Source: an uncultured Nitrospirales bacterium
GTDB lineage: Bacteria; Nitrospirota; Nitrospiria; Nitrospirales; UBA8639
Direction of reading: 5' to 3'
DNA length: 64,000 nt
Assembly: GCA_951812745.1 (NCBI GenBank)
Contig: OX638327.1
Location: 1,353,914-1,417,913, forward strand
The first letter of the stretch is position 1. The number at the start of each line of letters is the position of its first letter. The notes below the pieces were generated by a model, which saw only the letters and a list, made by a program, of their open reading frames with translations, was not told the origin of the DNA and did no database searches. A program made the position numbers and the translations under genes. Below are positions 30,497 through 39,173 of the stretch, piece after piece.

Positions 30497-31149
30497 TAAC
30501 CTATTCGTTCGACTGCTTCTCTCGACCGGCTCCGCACAGTCTGGTCCCAGTCCTCCTTCATCGTATATTCCAATTTGGCCTTGGCTTCCGTGGCGCGCAT
30601 GCGTCCCAGGGCCAGCGCCGCAGAGCTCCGCACGTACGCGTGATCGTCTTCCAAGGCCTTCATTAACAGGGGAATGCTTTCCCGGTGTTGCACGACGCCC
30701 AGGTAACTGGCGGCCATGCCCCGGTAGCGGTGCTGTTTGTCGCCGAGCGAGCGTTTGAAGGTATACAGGAACACCTCGGCCATGTCCTCGGCGACGCTCT
30801 CCAGCCCTTCCAGTCGATACTCATTGAGTTCAATGAGTTGGCTGGCGAGATCAAACCGTTTTCGCGGGGCCTTTTCGCCGGCAAATTTTTGGAGGAGCAG
30901 GGCTCGCCGTTTCGTTTTATGTTTCGCACGCTTGACCTTGCGTACGTTCACCCACGTGATGAGCGTGAGCGCGAGGGCCAGAAACAGGATGGGGACGACT
31001 TCATCGACGATAAAGTCCTGCGTGTCGAAGTCCAAATGGTTCCATATCCAGATCCCGCCGACGAGCAGGATGACCAGGGCCAAGGCCACGGTGAGGTTGG
31101 CTTGTCCCCGTTGGTTGTCGAGATGCGATGGAGGCGCGTCGGTGGCCAT
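30496..31149 (-). CDS. Membrane protein with cytoplasmic HEAT repeats
   Basis: 217 residues from ATG 31149. Two transmembrane helices (about residues 18-36 and 47-64) are followed by a basic segment (VRKVKRAKHKTKRRALLLQ) and then ~120 residues of helical repeats, including HEAT units such as IPLLMKALEDDHAYVRSSAALALGRMRA. The positive-inside rule puts the HEAT part in the cytoplasm. It is the last gene of the Lon-like/ABC/SirB1 operon, 28 bases after the SirB1-like stop. It may link that operon to the four cytoplasmic HEAT proteins at 22-26 kb (speculative). Function unknown. Confidence 0.82.
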   Translation of the reverse strand: MATDAPPSHLDNQRGQANLTVALALVILLVGGIWIWNHLDFDTQDFIVDEVVPILFLALALTLITWVNVRKVKRAKHKTKRRALLLQKFAGEKAPRKRFDLASQLIELNEYRLEGLESVAEDMAEVFLYTFKRSLGDKQHRYRGMAASYLGVVQHRESIPLLMKALEDDHAYVRSSAALALGRMRATEAKAKLEYTMKEDWDQTVRSRSREAVERIG

Positions 31150-31177
31150 GACGCCAAGTGAACGGTTTAGCACGCTG

Positions 31178-32053
31178 CTAGTGACCGTGTGGGCGGTTTT
31201 CCCTGTTTTCAAGAGTGGTCAGCAGCCGGCGAAATCGCCGGGCCTCTGTGGCTTCTTGGCGGTTTTCGTACACGGCGATGAGATTGCGTAGCATGCGAGC
31301 GAGGATGTGGGCATGAGAGCAGGGTTCGAGATACCGATGGTCGAACTCGACGCCGTACTCCCGCAACAGTCGTGCACAATCCTTTTCGGTGAGCAGCGCC
31401 CCTTGGTGAAAACAATCGATGAACACGGGTTCCGTCCGCAATCCGACGAGAAAATGGCCTGGCAGGCCGATCCCCGCCACGGGCACATGGAGCCGTTGCC
31501 CCAGGAGTAAATACACGACCGACAAGCTGATCGGGATCCCCTCGCGGTCATCCAGCACGCGGTGCAGAAAACTGTTATTGGGATCGTAATACTGTCGGGT
31601 GTTCCCCCGAAATTGCAGGGTGTGAAACAGGTACTCGTTCAGATGGCGCACGACTTGACGGGGGGTGCCTGAGGCAAGCGGTTTAAGTTCGGCGGCCATG
31701 GCGTCCAGTCGTTGCCGATAGGGGGCCGTCACCACTTGCGGGTCCCCGGCCCGGGCGATCAAGAAAGATCCGGCTTCCAGGTCAAGCTCCCCTTCCGAAG
31801 TCCTCAGCAGCGCGTCCCAGTCGTGTTCGACGTCCGCTTGTGCAATGTCTCCGATGACGCCGCGGATGCGGGTGGCCAGGGTCGGATCGTCGCAGTCCCT
31901 GAGGGCCGCCCTGAGAACGGGCATGGCCTCGCGGCCCGCGTCGACGAGGTATTGGTGAATTTGCCGGGCGATGCGCGAATCGTGGTCGGAGAGTAAATGG
32001 AGCAGCGCTTCGAGGTTTGGGCGTTCGGCGGAAGTCGAAGGCGCGTTCTTCAT
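31178..32053 (-). CDS. SirB1-family (transglutaminase-like) protein
   Basis: 291 residues from ATG 32053. The frame is open much further upstream but then overlaps the ABC permease gene entirely, so that extension is rejected. The N-terminal ~100 residues are helical (HEAT-like IRGVIGDIAQADVEHDWDALL), then the SirB1/transglutaminase-like core appears: YDPNNSFLHRVLDDREGIPISLSVVYLLLGQRL and GIGLPGHFLVGL, with FIDCFHQGALL after it. Such proteins resemble Legionella-type SirB1 and eukaryotic FBXO21-type domains and often lack a complete catalytic triad. The role is unknown. It follows the ABC permease gene by 26 bases. Confidence 0.85.
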   Translation of the reverse strand: MKNAPSTSAERPNLEALLHLLSDHDSRIARQIHQYLVDAGREAMPVLRAALRDCDDPTLATRIRGVIGDIAQADVEHDWDALLRTSEGELDLEAGSFLIARAGDPQVVTAPYRQRLDAMAAELKPLASGTPRQVVRHLNEYLFHTLQFRGNTRQYYDPNNSFLHRVLDDREGIPISLSVVYLLLGQRLHVPVAGIGLPGHFLVGLRTEPVFIDCFHQGALLTEKDCARLLREYGVEFDHRYLEPCSHAHILARMLRNLIAVYENRQEATEARRFRRLLTTLENRENRPHGH

Positions 32054-32079
32054 CACGGAGGAGCCCGGGGTCACAACCT

Positions 32080-32865
32080 TTACCCGATTGCCCGACGGAA
32101 AGCTTTGGCCCCGCCGTACAGGCACACGGCGTCGAAGATGGCCAGGATCAGGAAGGCCAGGGCGACTTGAGGAATGGCCGCGTCCCATCCCGTGATGATG
32201 AGCGGGCGCACGGCGTCGATCACCCAGGTCATTGGATTCACCATGGCCACCACCTGCATCCATCCCGGCATGGCTGACAGGGGTACGAGCGCCGAGCTGA
32301 GAAAAATCATGGGCAGGGAAAGAAAGCCCAGCAAGGAAAAGAAATCGCCGTGGCTTTTGACGGAAAACGCGATGCCCATGGAGATGGCGGTCAGCCCCAC
32401 GCCGAACAGCATCCCGATCGCCAGGATCACGGCGATGCCCGGCAGTCCCGTTTCGAGGCGCACGCCGAAGACGAACGCGATGCTCAGGATGACCAGAATC
32501 TGCATGCCGGTGATGGCCATCACGAAGAGGTAGCGACTGAGGATCACGGAGGACCGGTGAATGGGCGTGGACATCATGCGTTCCAGGAACCCGTTCTCTT
32601 TGTCGAACAGCAGATCCACGCCGCCGGCCAGCCCGTTGTTGAGGACCGTCATGACGACCACTCCGCCCGCCAGGAAACTCATATAGTTCGGGGCGTCGAG
32701 GATTTGGATGTTGGCCGCGCGTTGAAAGAGACTGCCGAAGAAGATCAGCCAGAACAGCATGGGCTGGACCAGGGTAAACAGCATGCTGAATTTTTCCCGG
32801 CTGAGCCGGCGAACCCACCGCATCGTGAGGGCGAGCACTTCCTGTTTGTAGTGTTGGAAGGTCAT
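32080..32865 (-). CDS. ABC-2 type transporter permease
   Basis: 261 residues from ATG 32865 (MTFQHYKQEVLALTMRWVRR). Six hydrophobic helices follow, with an intracellular ENGFLERMMSTPIHRSSVILSRY segment typical of DrrB/ABC-2 export permeases. The longer frame to 32994 overlaps the ATPase gene and is unlikely. It pairs with the ATP-binding subunit that ends 16 bases upstream. Such two-gene exporters move lipids, drugs or polysaccharides outward; the substrate is not evident. Confidence 0.92.
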   Translation of the reverse strand: MTFQHYKQEVLALTMRWVRRLSREKFSMLFTLVQPMLFWLIFFGSLFQRAANIQILDAPNYMSFLAGGVVVMTVLNNGLAGGVDLLFDKENGFLERMMSTPIHRSSVILSRYLFVMAITGMQILVILSIAFVFGVRLETGLPGIAVILAIGMLFGVGLTAISMGIAFSVKSHGDFFSLLGFLSLPMIFLSSALVPLSAMPGWMQVVAMVNPMTWVIDAVRPLIITGWDAAIPQVALAFLILAIFDAVCLYGGAKAFRRAIG

Positions 32866-32881
32866 GGTCTGTAAGCCGGGG

Positions 32882-33862
32882 TTATTCCTCCGCCGCGTCC
32901 GGAGTGCCTCCCCGTAACCCGTGCCCGGTATGGGCGACGAATACGTCGTCGAGTCGGGGCCGGTGATATTCGATCCCATCGAGGCTGCAATCAAGGCGTT
33001 GGGCGACCTCGATCACGGCGGGGAGGGATTTCTCGGGAGATTCCACGAGCACGTCCAGGCCGGTGGGGTTGATGCGCACGTCGCGGACCAGGGGCAAGGC
33101 CATGACCCCGTCACGCAGGCGAGGGAGTTTTTCCGTTTCGTGGTCCTTGATCGTCAACGCCAGGCTGTCGCCTCCCAATCCGGTCTTCAACTCCAGTGGC
33201 GAGCCGATGACCCGAATGGTCCCGCCGTCGATTATCGCGAGTCGATCGCACAGTTGGTCGGCTTCTTCCAGATAATTGGTCGTCATGACGATGGTGATGC
33301 CCTGCTCACGGAGTCGCCGGATATAGTCCCATATCCGAAGACGACTTTGGACGTCCAACCCCAGGGTCGGTTCGTCCAGAAACACGATTTTGGGATTCGG
33401 CAGCAGCCCGCAGGCAATATCCAGTTTGCGTTTCATGCCCCCGGAATAGGTTTTGGCTACGCGGTCCGCGTGTTCTTCGAGATCGACGAGCTTCAACAGT
33501 TCGGCAATCCGTGCTTGCGTTTCCGTCCGGGAAAGGTGGTAGAGCCCTCCCAACAGCTCGAGGTGTTCACGACCGGTCAAAAACCGATCAACGGCGCGTT
33601 CCTGCGGCACGTAGCCGATCAGGCTCCTGACGGTGTCCGCCTCCGTCACGACGTCGTGCCCCAGCACCGTTGCCGTGCCGGCGGACGGGGGCAGCACGGT
33701 GATCAGAATACGCAGGGTCGTACTTTTCCCGGCGCCGTTGGGACCCAGGAGTCCGAAGATTTCACCGGCGTGCACCGTGAACGACAGATCCTCGATGGCC
33801 GTGACCGGGCCGAAGGTTTTCCTCAAACGTGCGACGTCGATCACCACGGCGGGATCCATCAT
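32882..33862 (-). CDS. ABC transporter ATP-binding protein (DrrA-like)
   Basis: 326 residues. Walker A GPNGAGKST (residues ~40-48), ABC signature YSGGMKRKL, Walker B KIVFLDEP and the switch region are all present, and the C-terminal ~90 residues match the extension of the daunorubicin-resistance DrrA family (LRDGVMALPLVRDVRINPTG). I choose ATG 33862, which makes an ATGA four-base overlap with the stop of the Lon-like domain gene; a GTG two codons earlier is possible. It energises the permease encoded next. Confidence 0.94.
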   Translation of the reverse strand: MMDPAVVIDVARLRKTFGPVTAIEDLSFTVHAGEIFGLLGPNGAGKSTTLRILITVLPPSAGTATVLGHDVVTEADTVRSLIGYVPQERAVDRFLTGREHLELLGGLYHLSRTETQARIAELLKLVDLEEHADRVAKTYSGGMKRKLDIACGLLPNPKIVFLDEPTLGLDVQSRLRIWDYIRRLREQGITIVMTTNYLEEADQLCDRLAIIDGGTIRVIGSPLELKTGLGGDSLALTIKDHETEKLPRLRDGVMALPLVRDVRINPTGLDVLVESPEKSLPAVIEVAQRLDCSLDGIEYHRPRLDDVFVAHTGHGLRGGTPDAAEE

Positions 33863-34527
33863 CCCCACCCTGATAATTGTGTTTCACCGTCGAGTTTAAA
33901 CTTCAGGAGGTCGATCAAGCGGCGGGTTTGTTGATGCAAGCTTTCGGCTTCGAGCAGGAACTGTTTTTCCAGCGGCGTCAAGTCCAGGCACGAGGACAGA
34001 CCGTTGACCAGGACGCGATCCGTCATGGCGTCCTCGTTCACAAGCTGGCAGAGTTTATCGGCCTTTTGTGATTGAAGATAGCGCATCGCCAACGCCGTGA
34101 GGGTTGCGCGTACGCACCCTTCGGTAATCGTTTGAAACGGCTCACTCGGTCCCAAGGTGATTTTGGCTTTACGATACCGGGCATCGAAGAATTCCTCTTC
34201 GATCGTGTACCGATGCAAGCCGTGCAGGATCAGGTTCGACCGGCCATCCTGTAGTCGCTCGATATGGGTCAGTCGTCCCACGCACCCCAGGGAAAAGATT
34301 CGTGGATTGCCGTCATACCGGCTCTCCCATCCTTGCTTGAACAACGCCATGCCGATACAGGCGCCTTCCCGGCTGGCATCGGCGACCATGTCCCGGTACC
34401 GAGGCTCGAAAATATGAAGCGGCAAGTAGGTGTCCGGAAACAACACCACGTTGGGAAGCGGAAAGATCGGGATAATCTCCGGGACGGGAAAGGCCTTCGA
34501 AGAAGGAGTGTCATTTAATGCAGGCAT
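33859..34527 (-). CDS. Lon substrate-binding (LAN) domain protein
   Basis: 222 residues that correspond to the N-terminal domain of Lon protease without the AAA+ or protease parts. The diagnostic start IPIFPLPNVVLFPDTYLPLHIFEPRYRDMV (residues ~20-49) is followed by the beta domain (IGMALFKQGWES, GCVGRLTHIERLQDGRSNLIL) and a helical C-terminus. Stand-alone LAN proteins probably bind unfolded or regulatory peptides but do not cut them. It is the first gene in a run with an ABC exporter, SirB1-like and HEAT membrane proteins. A copy of the dispersed motif (34580-34599) lies ~55 bases upstream. Confidence 0.92.
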   Translation of the reverse strand: MPALNDTPSSKAFPVPEIIPIFPLPNVVLFPDTYLPLHIFEPRYRDMVADASREGACIGMALFKQGWESRYDGNPRIFSLGCVGRLTHIERLQDGRSNLILHGLHRYTIEEEFFDARYRKAKITLGPSEPFQTITEGCVRATLTALAMRYLQSQKADKLCQLVNEDAMTDRVLVNGLSSCLDLTPLEKQFLLEAESLHQQTRRLIDLLKFKLDGETQLSGWG

Positions 34528-34725
34528 GCGGTACGATAGCCGACGCTCAAAAGCCCTGTCAACGTGGCGGTTCGTTGTCTGTGTTCACTCATTTGTTGAA
34601 TATTTTCGTTCGGCATTAGTGGGAGTCCAGTATCCGGCACACCATACTAAATTGGGGGTGTCGTTGGTTGTTCTGATGGCATGTACATTCCCAAACGGGC
34701 ACAACGTGGAGGAGGGTGAAACACC

Positions 34726-35943
34726 ATGCCGGGCCTGCCTCATGGGGTGATCGGTCTTTTTTGTGTGTTGTCGATTTTTCTCCCTCTCCTCCCGGAAGAG
34801 GGCTGGGGTGAGGAGGTTCTTTCCTCTCCGTCTGCAGACCCCACGGAGGCCGCACCCGCCTCCGTCTCCTCGGTCGATCTGGTCCCGGCACGGCCCGGGT
34901 ACGTCTATGCCTTCCCCCGGGATCATGGTTCCCATGACACCTACGGCCTGGAGTGGTGGTATTTCACCGGTCACCTCTATAACCGGTCGGGACGACGGTT
35001 CGGGTATGAAGTCACGTTTTTCCGCAAGGCTATCGATGATGCGCGCGTCCGCGATCACCCGTCCCGCTGGGCGTTGCGGCACCTGTATTTCGCGCACTTG
35101 GCCGTCACCGACGTTGAGGGGGGCACCTTTCGTTTCTCCGAAAAATTGAGTCGAGCGGCCTTTGGGAAAGCCGGAGCCGACCCCGACCGGATGCGGGTCT
35201 GGATCGACCGCTGGACCCTGGAACCCTTAACCGAGGATCATGGACAATTGCATCTCACGGCACAGGATGCCGGTTTCGGAGTCGATCTGACGCTTACCCT
35301 GAACAAACCGCCCGTGATCCACGGACAAGAAGGGATCAGTCGCAAGGGCGCCGACCCCGGCCAGGCGTCGCATTATTATTCACTGACTCGCCTGGCGACC
35401 CGTGGAACCGTCCGGGTGCGCGACGAACCGTTCGAGGTCACCGGCACCAGTTGGATGGATCATGAGTTCGGGTCCGGTGGATTGGGCCAGGATCAGGTCG
35501 GGTGGGATTGGTTCAGCGTGCAATTTGACTCGAACGTCGAACTCATGCTCTATCTCCTGCGCAAACGGGACGGGTCCCATGATCCGGCATCGAGCGGGAC
35601 GTTGATCTTTCCGGATGGCACGAAGAGGCACCTGAAACGCGAGGACTTCGTGGTGCGAACGCGGGAACAGTGGACCAGCCCGCTCAGCCGCACGCAATAC
35701 CCGGCCCAATGGACGCTGGAGGTTCCGTCGGTCCCGCTTCGCGTGACCGTGACGCCGGTGCTGTCCGATCAGGAACTGCGGACCGAGAACAGTACCCGGG
35801 TCACGTATTGGGAAGGAGCGGTGGACGTACGCGGTCACTACCGGAATGCTCCCGTTGCCGGGAACGGATACGTCGAACTCACCGGCTATGCGAATCCCCT
35901 GGAATTCGATCATGGTTCACGCACGCACCACCTGAGCCGATGA
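34726..35943 (+). CDS. Secreted lipocalin-like hydrolase-family protein (COG5621/AttH type)
   Basis: 405 residues with a strong RBS (GGAGGAGG) before ATG 34726. A signal peptide spans ~25 residues, but its end (LPLLPEEGWGEEV) is encoded by a CCCTCTCC...GGGTGAGG palindrome of the dispersed repeat type. The mature protein has the paired lipocalin-like domains of the AttH/CrtC-like family: GLEWWYFTGHLYNRSGRRFGYEVTFF near the start and TGTSWMDHEFGSG in the middle. COG5621 members are often called predicted secreted hydrolases and often sit beside ABC transporters. The gene overlaps the next by four bases (ATGA). Biochemical activity unknown. Confidence 0.87.
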   Translation: MPGLPHGVIGLFCVLSIFLPLLPEEGWGEEVLSSPSADPTEAAPASVSSVDLVPARPGYVYAFPRDHGSHDTYGLEWWYFTGHLYNRSGRRFGYEVTFFRKAIDDARVRDHPSRWALRHLYFAHLAVTDVEGGTFRFSEKLSRAAFGKAGADPDRMRVWIDRWTLEPLTEDHGQLHLTAQDAGFGVDLTLTLNKPPVIHGQEGISRKGADPGQASHYYSLTRLATRGTVRVRDEPFEVTGTSWMDHEFGSGGLGQDQVGWDWFSVQFDSNVELMLYLLRKRDGSHDPASSGTLIFPDGTKRHLKREDFVVRTREQWTSPLSRTQYPAQWTLEVPSVPLRVTVTPVLSDQELRTENSTRVTYWEGAVDVRGHYRNAPVAGNGYVELTGYANPLEFDHGSRTHHLSR

Positions 35944-36965
35944 AGACCGTCGTGCAACATGCCGTCGTCTTGTTGATGATGGTGGGCCTGCTGGGCTGCA
36001 CCCAGCGAAGCGACCGCGTGGTCGCGGTCGCGGTGCATCCCGCCAAGCCCAAACTTGTTTACGTGGCGACGGAAGAAGCCGTGTATAAAACCCGGGACGG
36101 GGGACACACGTGGCAGCGGCTTTCAGAGGGGTTGAGCCGCGTGCGGGTCATGAATCTGGCGATCGACCCGCAGCTACCGGCCAACGTGTTTGCCGGCACC
36201 CTTGCCGACGGGGTGTACAAAAGTCCCGACGGGGGGCGACGGTGGCTCCCGCGCAACGCCGGCATTCAGAAAGGAACCATCTCGGCCAACGTGAATGAAT
36301 TGGCCTTCGATCCGATTGACTCGCGAATCCTGTACGCAGCGACGACCGTCGGGGTGTTCCAAACAAAGGATGCAGGGCAGTCCTGGACCGAACGCATGCG
36401 AGGCATGACGGAGATCAATTTTATCGTGGCGTTGGCCGTCGATCCGATCCGTCCCAATATTCTCTACGCAGGGACGAGCGGGGGGGTCTATCGCAGTGTT
36501 GATGGCGCAGACCATTGGACGAAGATCAATACCGGGCTCGTTCCCGACGACGCTAAACTGGCATCTATGGCGCTGGGGGTGAATCGCTTGTTGATCGATC
36601 AGGCCAATCCGGACGTGGTCTACGCGGGCACCACCCAAGGCGTGTTCAAAACGCTTAATAAAGGCGAGGCATGGGCCAGACTGGCGGCCGAGCTCGGAGA
36701 ACTTTACGTGAGCAGTCTCGTGTTGGAGCCGGGCAATAGGCAGCACCTCTATATGGGAACCAGCAAGGGCATCTTTCAAAGCCGGGACGGCGGGCAAACG
36801 TGGCGTGCCACGAATGCGGGGTTGGACAACCTCAATATTCGCGCGATCGCCCTGGACTCCCGCGATTCACGAGTTCTGTACGTGGGCACGAACGGCCGCG
36901 GCCTGTTTCGCAGTCAAGATGGCGGCGAGTCCTGGGCCCATATTCCGTTGGCGGCGAAGACGTAA
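35940..36965 (+). CDS. Beta-propeller lipoprotein with BNR/Asp-box repeats
   Basis: 341 residues. The start ATG overlaps the upstream stop (ATGA), so translation is coupled to the lipocalin-like gene. The signal ends in lipobox LLGC (residue ~20). The mature protein consists of about six to seven blades, each with an Asp-box-like SxDGGxTW turn: KTRDGGHTWQRL, KSPDGGRRWLP, QTKDAGQSWTER, RSVDGADHWTK, QSRDGGQTWRAT and RSQDGGESWAH. It resembles YCF48-like or sialidase-type propellers without known catalytic residues. It is likely attached to the outer membrane facing the periplasm, acting as a binding or assembly factor. Confidence 0.87.
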   Translation: MKTVVQHAVVLLMMVGLLGCTQRSDRVVAVAVHPAKPKLVYVATEEAVYKTRDGGHTWQRLSEGLSRVRVMNLAIDPQLPANVFAGTLADGVYKSPDGGRRWLPRNAGIQKGTISANVNELAFDPIDSRILYAATTVGVFQTKDAGQSWTERMRGMTEINFIVALAVDPIRPNILYAGTSGGVYRSVDGADHWTKINTGLVPDDAKLASMALGVNRLLIDQANPDVVYAGTTQGVFKTLNKGEAWARLAAELGELYVSSLVLEPGNRQHLYMGTSKGIFQSRDGGQTWRATNAGLDNLNIRAIALDSRDSRVLYVGTNGRGLFRSQDGGESWAHIPLAAKT

Positions 36966-37481
36966 GCGGACGCGATGGGGCAAAACGGACTGTTGTATGA
37001 CCGTTCATCCCGGCACCTGAGCCTCAAACCCCGGAATATGCCTGATGCGGTCTTGAAGGAGCGGGCCGTTTTCCACGGAGTTACCCGATGCCGTGGGCCG
37101 GGGGTTGCAGGAGCGGGGGCAGGAAGTGGGCACGGCGATGTGGGTAGTTGGATGCGGTGCCGTTACCGTACGCGACGCGGTGCGGGTGGAACGGCTGCAC
37201 GTCATGGGCAGTGACGACATTGGGCGTGCTGGAGGGGTGCCGGCCCTGAAGATTGCGGTGGGGTATCGGCAGCAGGGGAAACGGTATCGTGAAAGGCCCG
37301 CCGATCCGCGCGTTCTCACAGGGACCAGACGATCCTGCGGAACGACCCGATGACGCAGACGGGTCCTGGAGGTCCCTGCGCCTAGGGGGGCGTATGCCAG
37401 CCGAGTGCATGAACCCAAACGCCGCCTCCTTGCCTGTTGCCCTGTCTCCTGAAGGGGAAGCTTGCGCAAATTCTGTATCGG
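36966..37481. other. 516 bases with no recognised feature
   Basis: Between the convergent propeller and htrA genes. GC-rich, with short ORFs on both strands (the longest is ~154 codons on the minus strand) that have no RBS, signal or family resemblance. It lacks the CCCTCTCC-type palindromes common elsewhere. It could be a decayed gene. Confidence 0.4.
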
Positions 37482-39023
37482 TTATTTCCCACTGAGTGAC
37501 AGGAAGAGCATCGAACGGCCCCGTCTCAGGAGCACCAGCACCGAATCGTCTTCATCGAGTCGACTGGTGACGCGATCGAAATCGTCCACGTCCTTGATGC
37601 TGGTCCGGTTAATTTCCAGGATGACGTCGTCCTTGCGGATGCCGGCTCGCGCGGCACGGCTGTCGGGTCGGACTGTTAAGACGCGCACCCCCGTGTCATC
37701 GGAGGACGGTTCGGACGCCACCGATTCAACCGTCAACCCCGACAGGGCATGACGCTGGCCGACGGTGCCCACCTCACCGAGCCCGGCCACATCCGTGGGC
37801 ATCTGTCCGATGACGATGGTCAGGCGCTCGCGTTTGCCTTCTCGCAGAATCCCTACGCCCACCTTGGTTTCAGGAGACGTCTCGGCCACGTAGGTGCGTA
37901 ATTTAGTCGCATTTGGGACCGGGCGTCCATCGTATTCACGAATGATGTCGCCTCGTCGAAACCGGGCGTCCTGTGCGGGACTCCCTTCAACCACGTCCGT
38001 CACCAGGGCGCCTTTGGTGTCCGTGGTCTCAAATTGTTTCGCCAGGTCGGGAGTCAGGTCCTGGATGGACACCCCGAGCCATCCCCGCACCACTGTGCCG
38101 TGCGCTTCCAAACTGCGCGCCACCCCCTTGGCCATATTGCTCGGGATGGCAAACCCGATGCCCATATACCCGCCGCTTCGGGTGAAGATGGCCGTATTGA
38201 TCCCGATGAGTTCCCCTTGCACATTCACCAGGGCCCCGCCGGAATTCCCCGGGTTGATGGCCGCATCGGTTTGGATAAAATCCTCGTAATCGGCAAGACC
38301 CACACCGGCCCGTCCCACGGCGCTGATAATGCCCATGGTCACGGTCTGGTTCAAGCCGAAGGGGTTCCCCACGGCCACGACCATCTCCCCGACCTCCAAC
38401 GTGCTGGAATCGCCCCACGACAGAAACGGCAAGCCCGACGCCTCAATTTTCACAATGGCCAGGTCGGTCTTGGGATCGGTGCCGATCAACTCCGCCTCGA
38501 ACTTCCGTTGATCCCCCAACACCACTTGGATTTCATCGCCCTCGGCCACCACGTGATTATTGGTGACGATATAGCCATCGGGATTGACGATGACCCCGGA
38601 CCCCATGCCCTGTTGCCGGCGTCTCGGCTCCTGGCGGCGTTCCTCTCTGAACCGCTCTCCGAAAAACTTCCGAAAAAAGGGGTCGTCAAAGAACGGAGAA
38701 TGCGGAAACGGAGAACTTCGCGGGGCGGTCGTCTTCACGATGGAGATATTGACCACCGCGGGCGTGACCTTCTTCGCAATCGCGATGAGGTGCTGATTAA
38801 ACCGCAGCAGGTCTTCGCTCGTGGGGGGCGGAGAAAAGGCGGCCGGTTGAACGACGGCTGGCTGAACCGATGGCGCGGCCTGCTCCTCCGAAGCCTGAGT
38901 GACCGTGGACGGCTGAAAGAACGTCGCACTCGCCCCCAACGCCAGGCACACGCAGATAAAACTCCCGATCGCCAGGACGACGGGGTTTTTCAAGACCGTA
39001 CTCAAGGACCGTTGAACTCGCAT
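37482..39023 (-). CDS. HtrA/DegP-type periplasmic serine protease
   Basis: 513 residues from ATG 39023 with AAGGAAGG upstream. A signal anchor (residues ~13-35) precedes a Pro/Gln-rich linker. The trypsin-like domain has the triad His in [10 protein letters not shown], Asp in [12 protein letters not shown] and Ser in [11 protein letters not shown]. Two PDZ domains follow: one with [15 protein letters not shown] and [19 protein letters not shown], and a second, more diverged, with [25 protein letters not shown]. It should degrade or refold misfolded envelope proteins and form a cage-like oligomer. It is downstream of dabA with a palindromic repeat between them. A start at 39059 would add 12 residues before the RBS and is rejected. 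Confidence 0.94.
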   Translation of the reverse strand: MRVQRSLSTVLKNPVVLAIGSFICVCLALGASATFFQPSTVTQASEEQAAPSVQPAVVQPAAFSPPPTSEDLLRFNQHLIAIAKKVTPAVVNISIVKTTAPRSSPFPHSPFFDDPFFRKFFGERFREERRQEPRRRQQGMGSGVIVNPDGYIVTNNHVVAEGDEIQVVLGDQRKFEAELIGTDPKTDLAIVKIEASGLPFLSWGDSSTLEVGEMVVAVGNPFGLNQTVTMGIISAVGRAGVGLADYEDFIQTDAAINPGNSGGALVNVQGELIGINTAIFTRSGGYMGIGFAIPSNMAKGVARSLEAHGTVVRGWLGVSIQDLTPDLAKQFETTDTKGALVTDVVEGSPAQDARFRRGDIIREYDGRPVPNATKLRTYVAETSPETKVGVGILREGKRERLTIVIGQMPTDVAGLGEVGTVGQRHALSGLTVESVASEPSSDDTGVRVLTVRPDSRAARAGIRKDDVILEINRTSIKDVDDFDRVTSRLDEDDSVLVLLRRGRSMLFLSLSGK

Positions 39024-39103
39024 TTGACCTTCCTTCTTATGACTTGGAAATCTTCGCAAAAACCAACGACGAGATTATACCATGCCGGCAACGCTGACAA
39101 ATG

Positions 39104-39139
39104 CCCCCTCGCCCTGCCCTCTCCCGCCGGGGGAGAGGG
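39104..39139. repeat. CCCTCTCCC-type palindromic repeat
   Basis: CCCTCTCCCGCCGGGGGAGA and its flanks form a strong stem just after dabA (minus strand) and before htrA. It might stabilise or terminate transcripts, although no T tract follows on the minus strand. Confidence 0.8.
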
Positions 39140-39173
39140 TTCTAACCAAGGGAACGGGAGCTATACCGGTCTC

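Noticed and set aside
32054-32818. N-terminal extension of the SirB1-like gene
   Set aside because: The open frame overlaps the whole ABC permease gene in another frame; only the part after ATG 32053 has family features.
37005-37469. 154-codon minus-strand ORF in the unexplained gap
   Set aside because: Arg/Pro-rich with no RBS or family; similar in composition to noise ORFs in GC-rich DNA.
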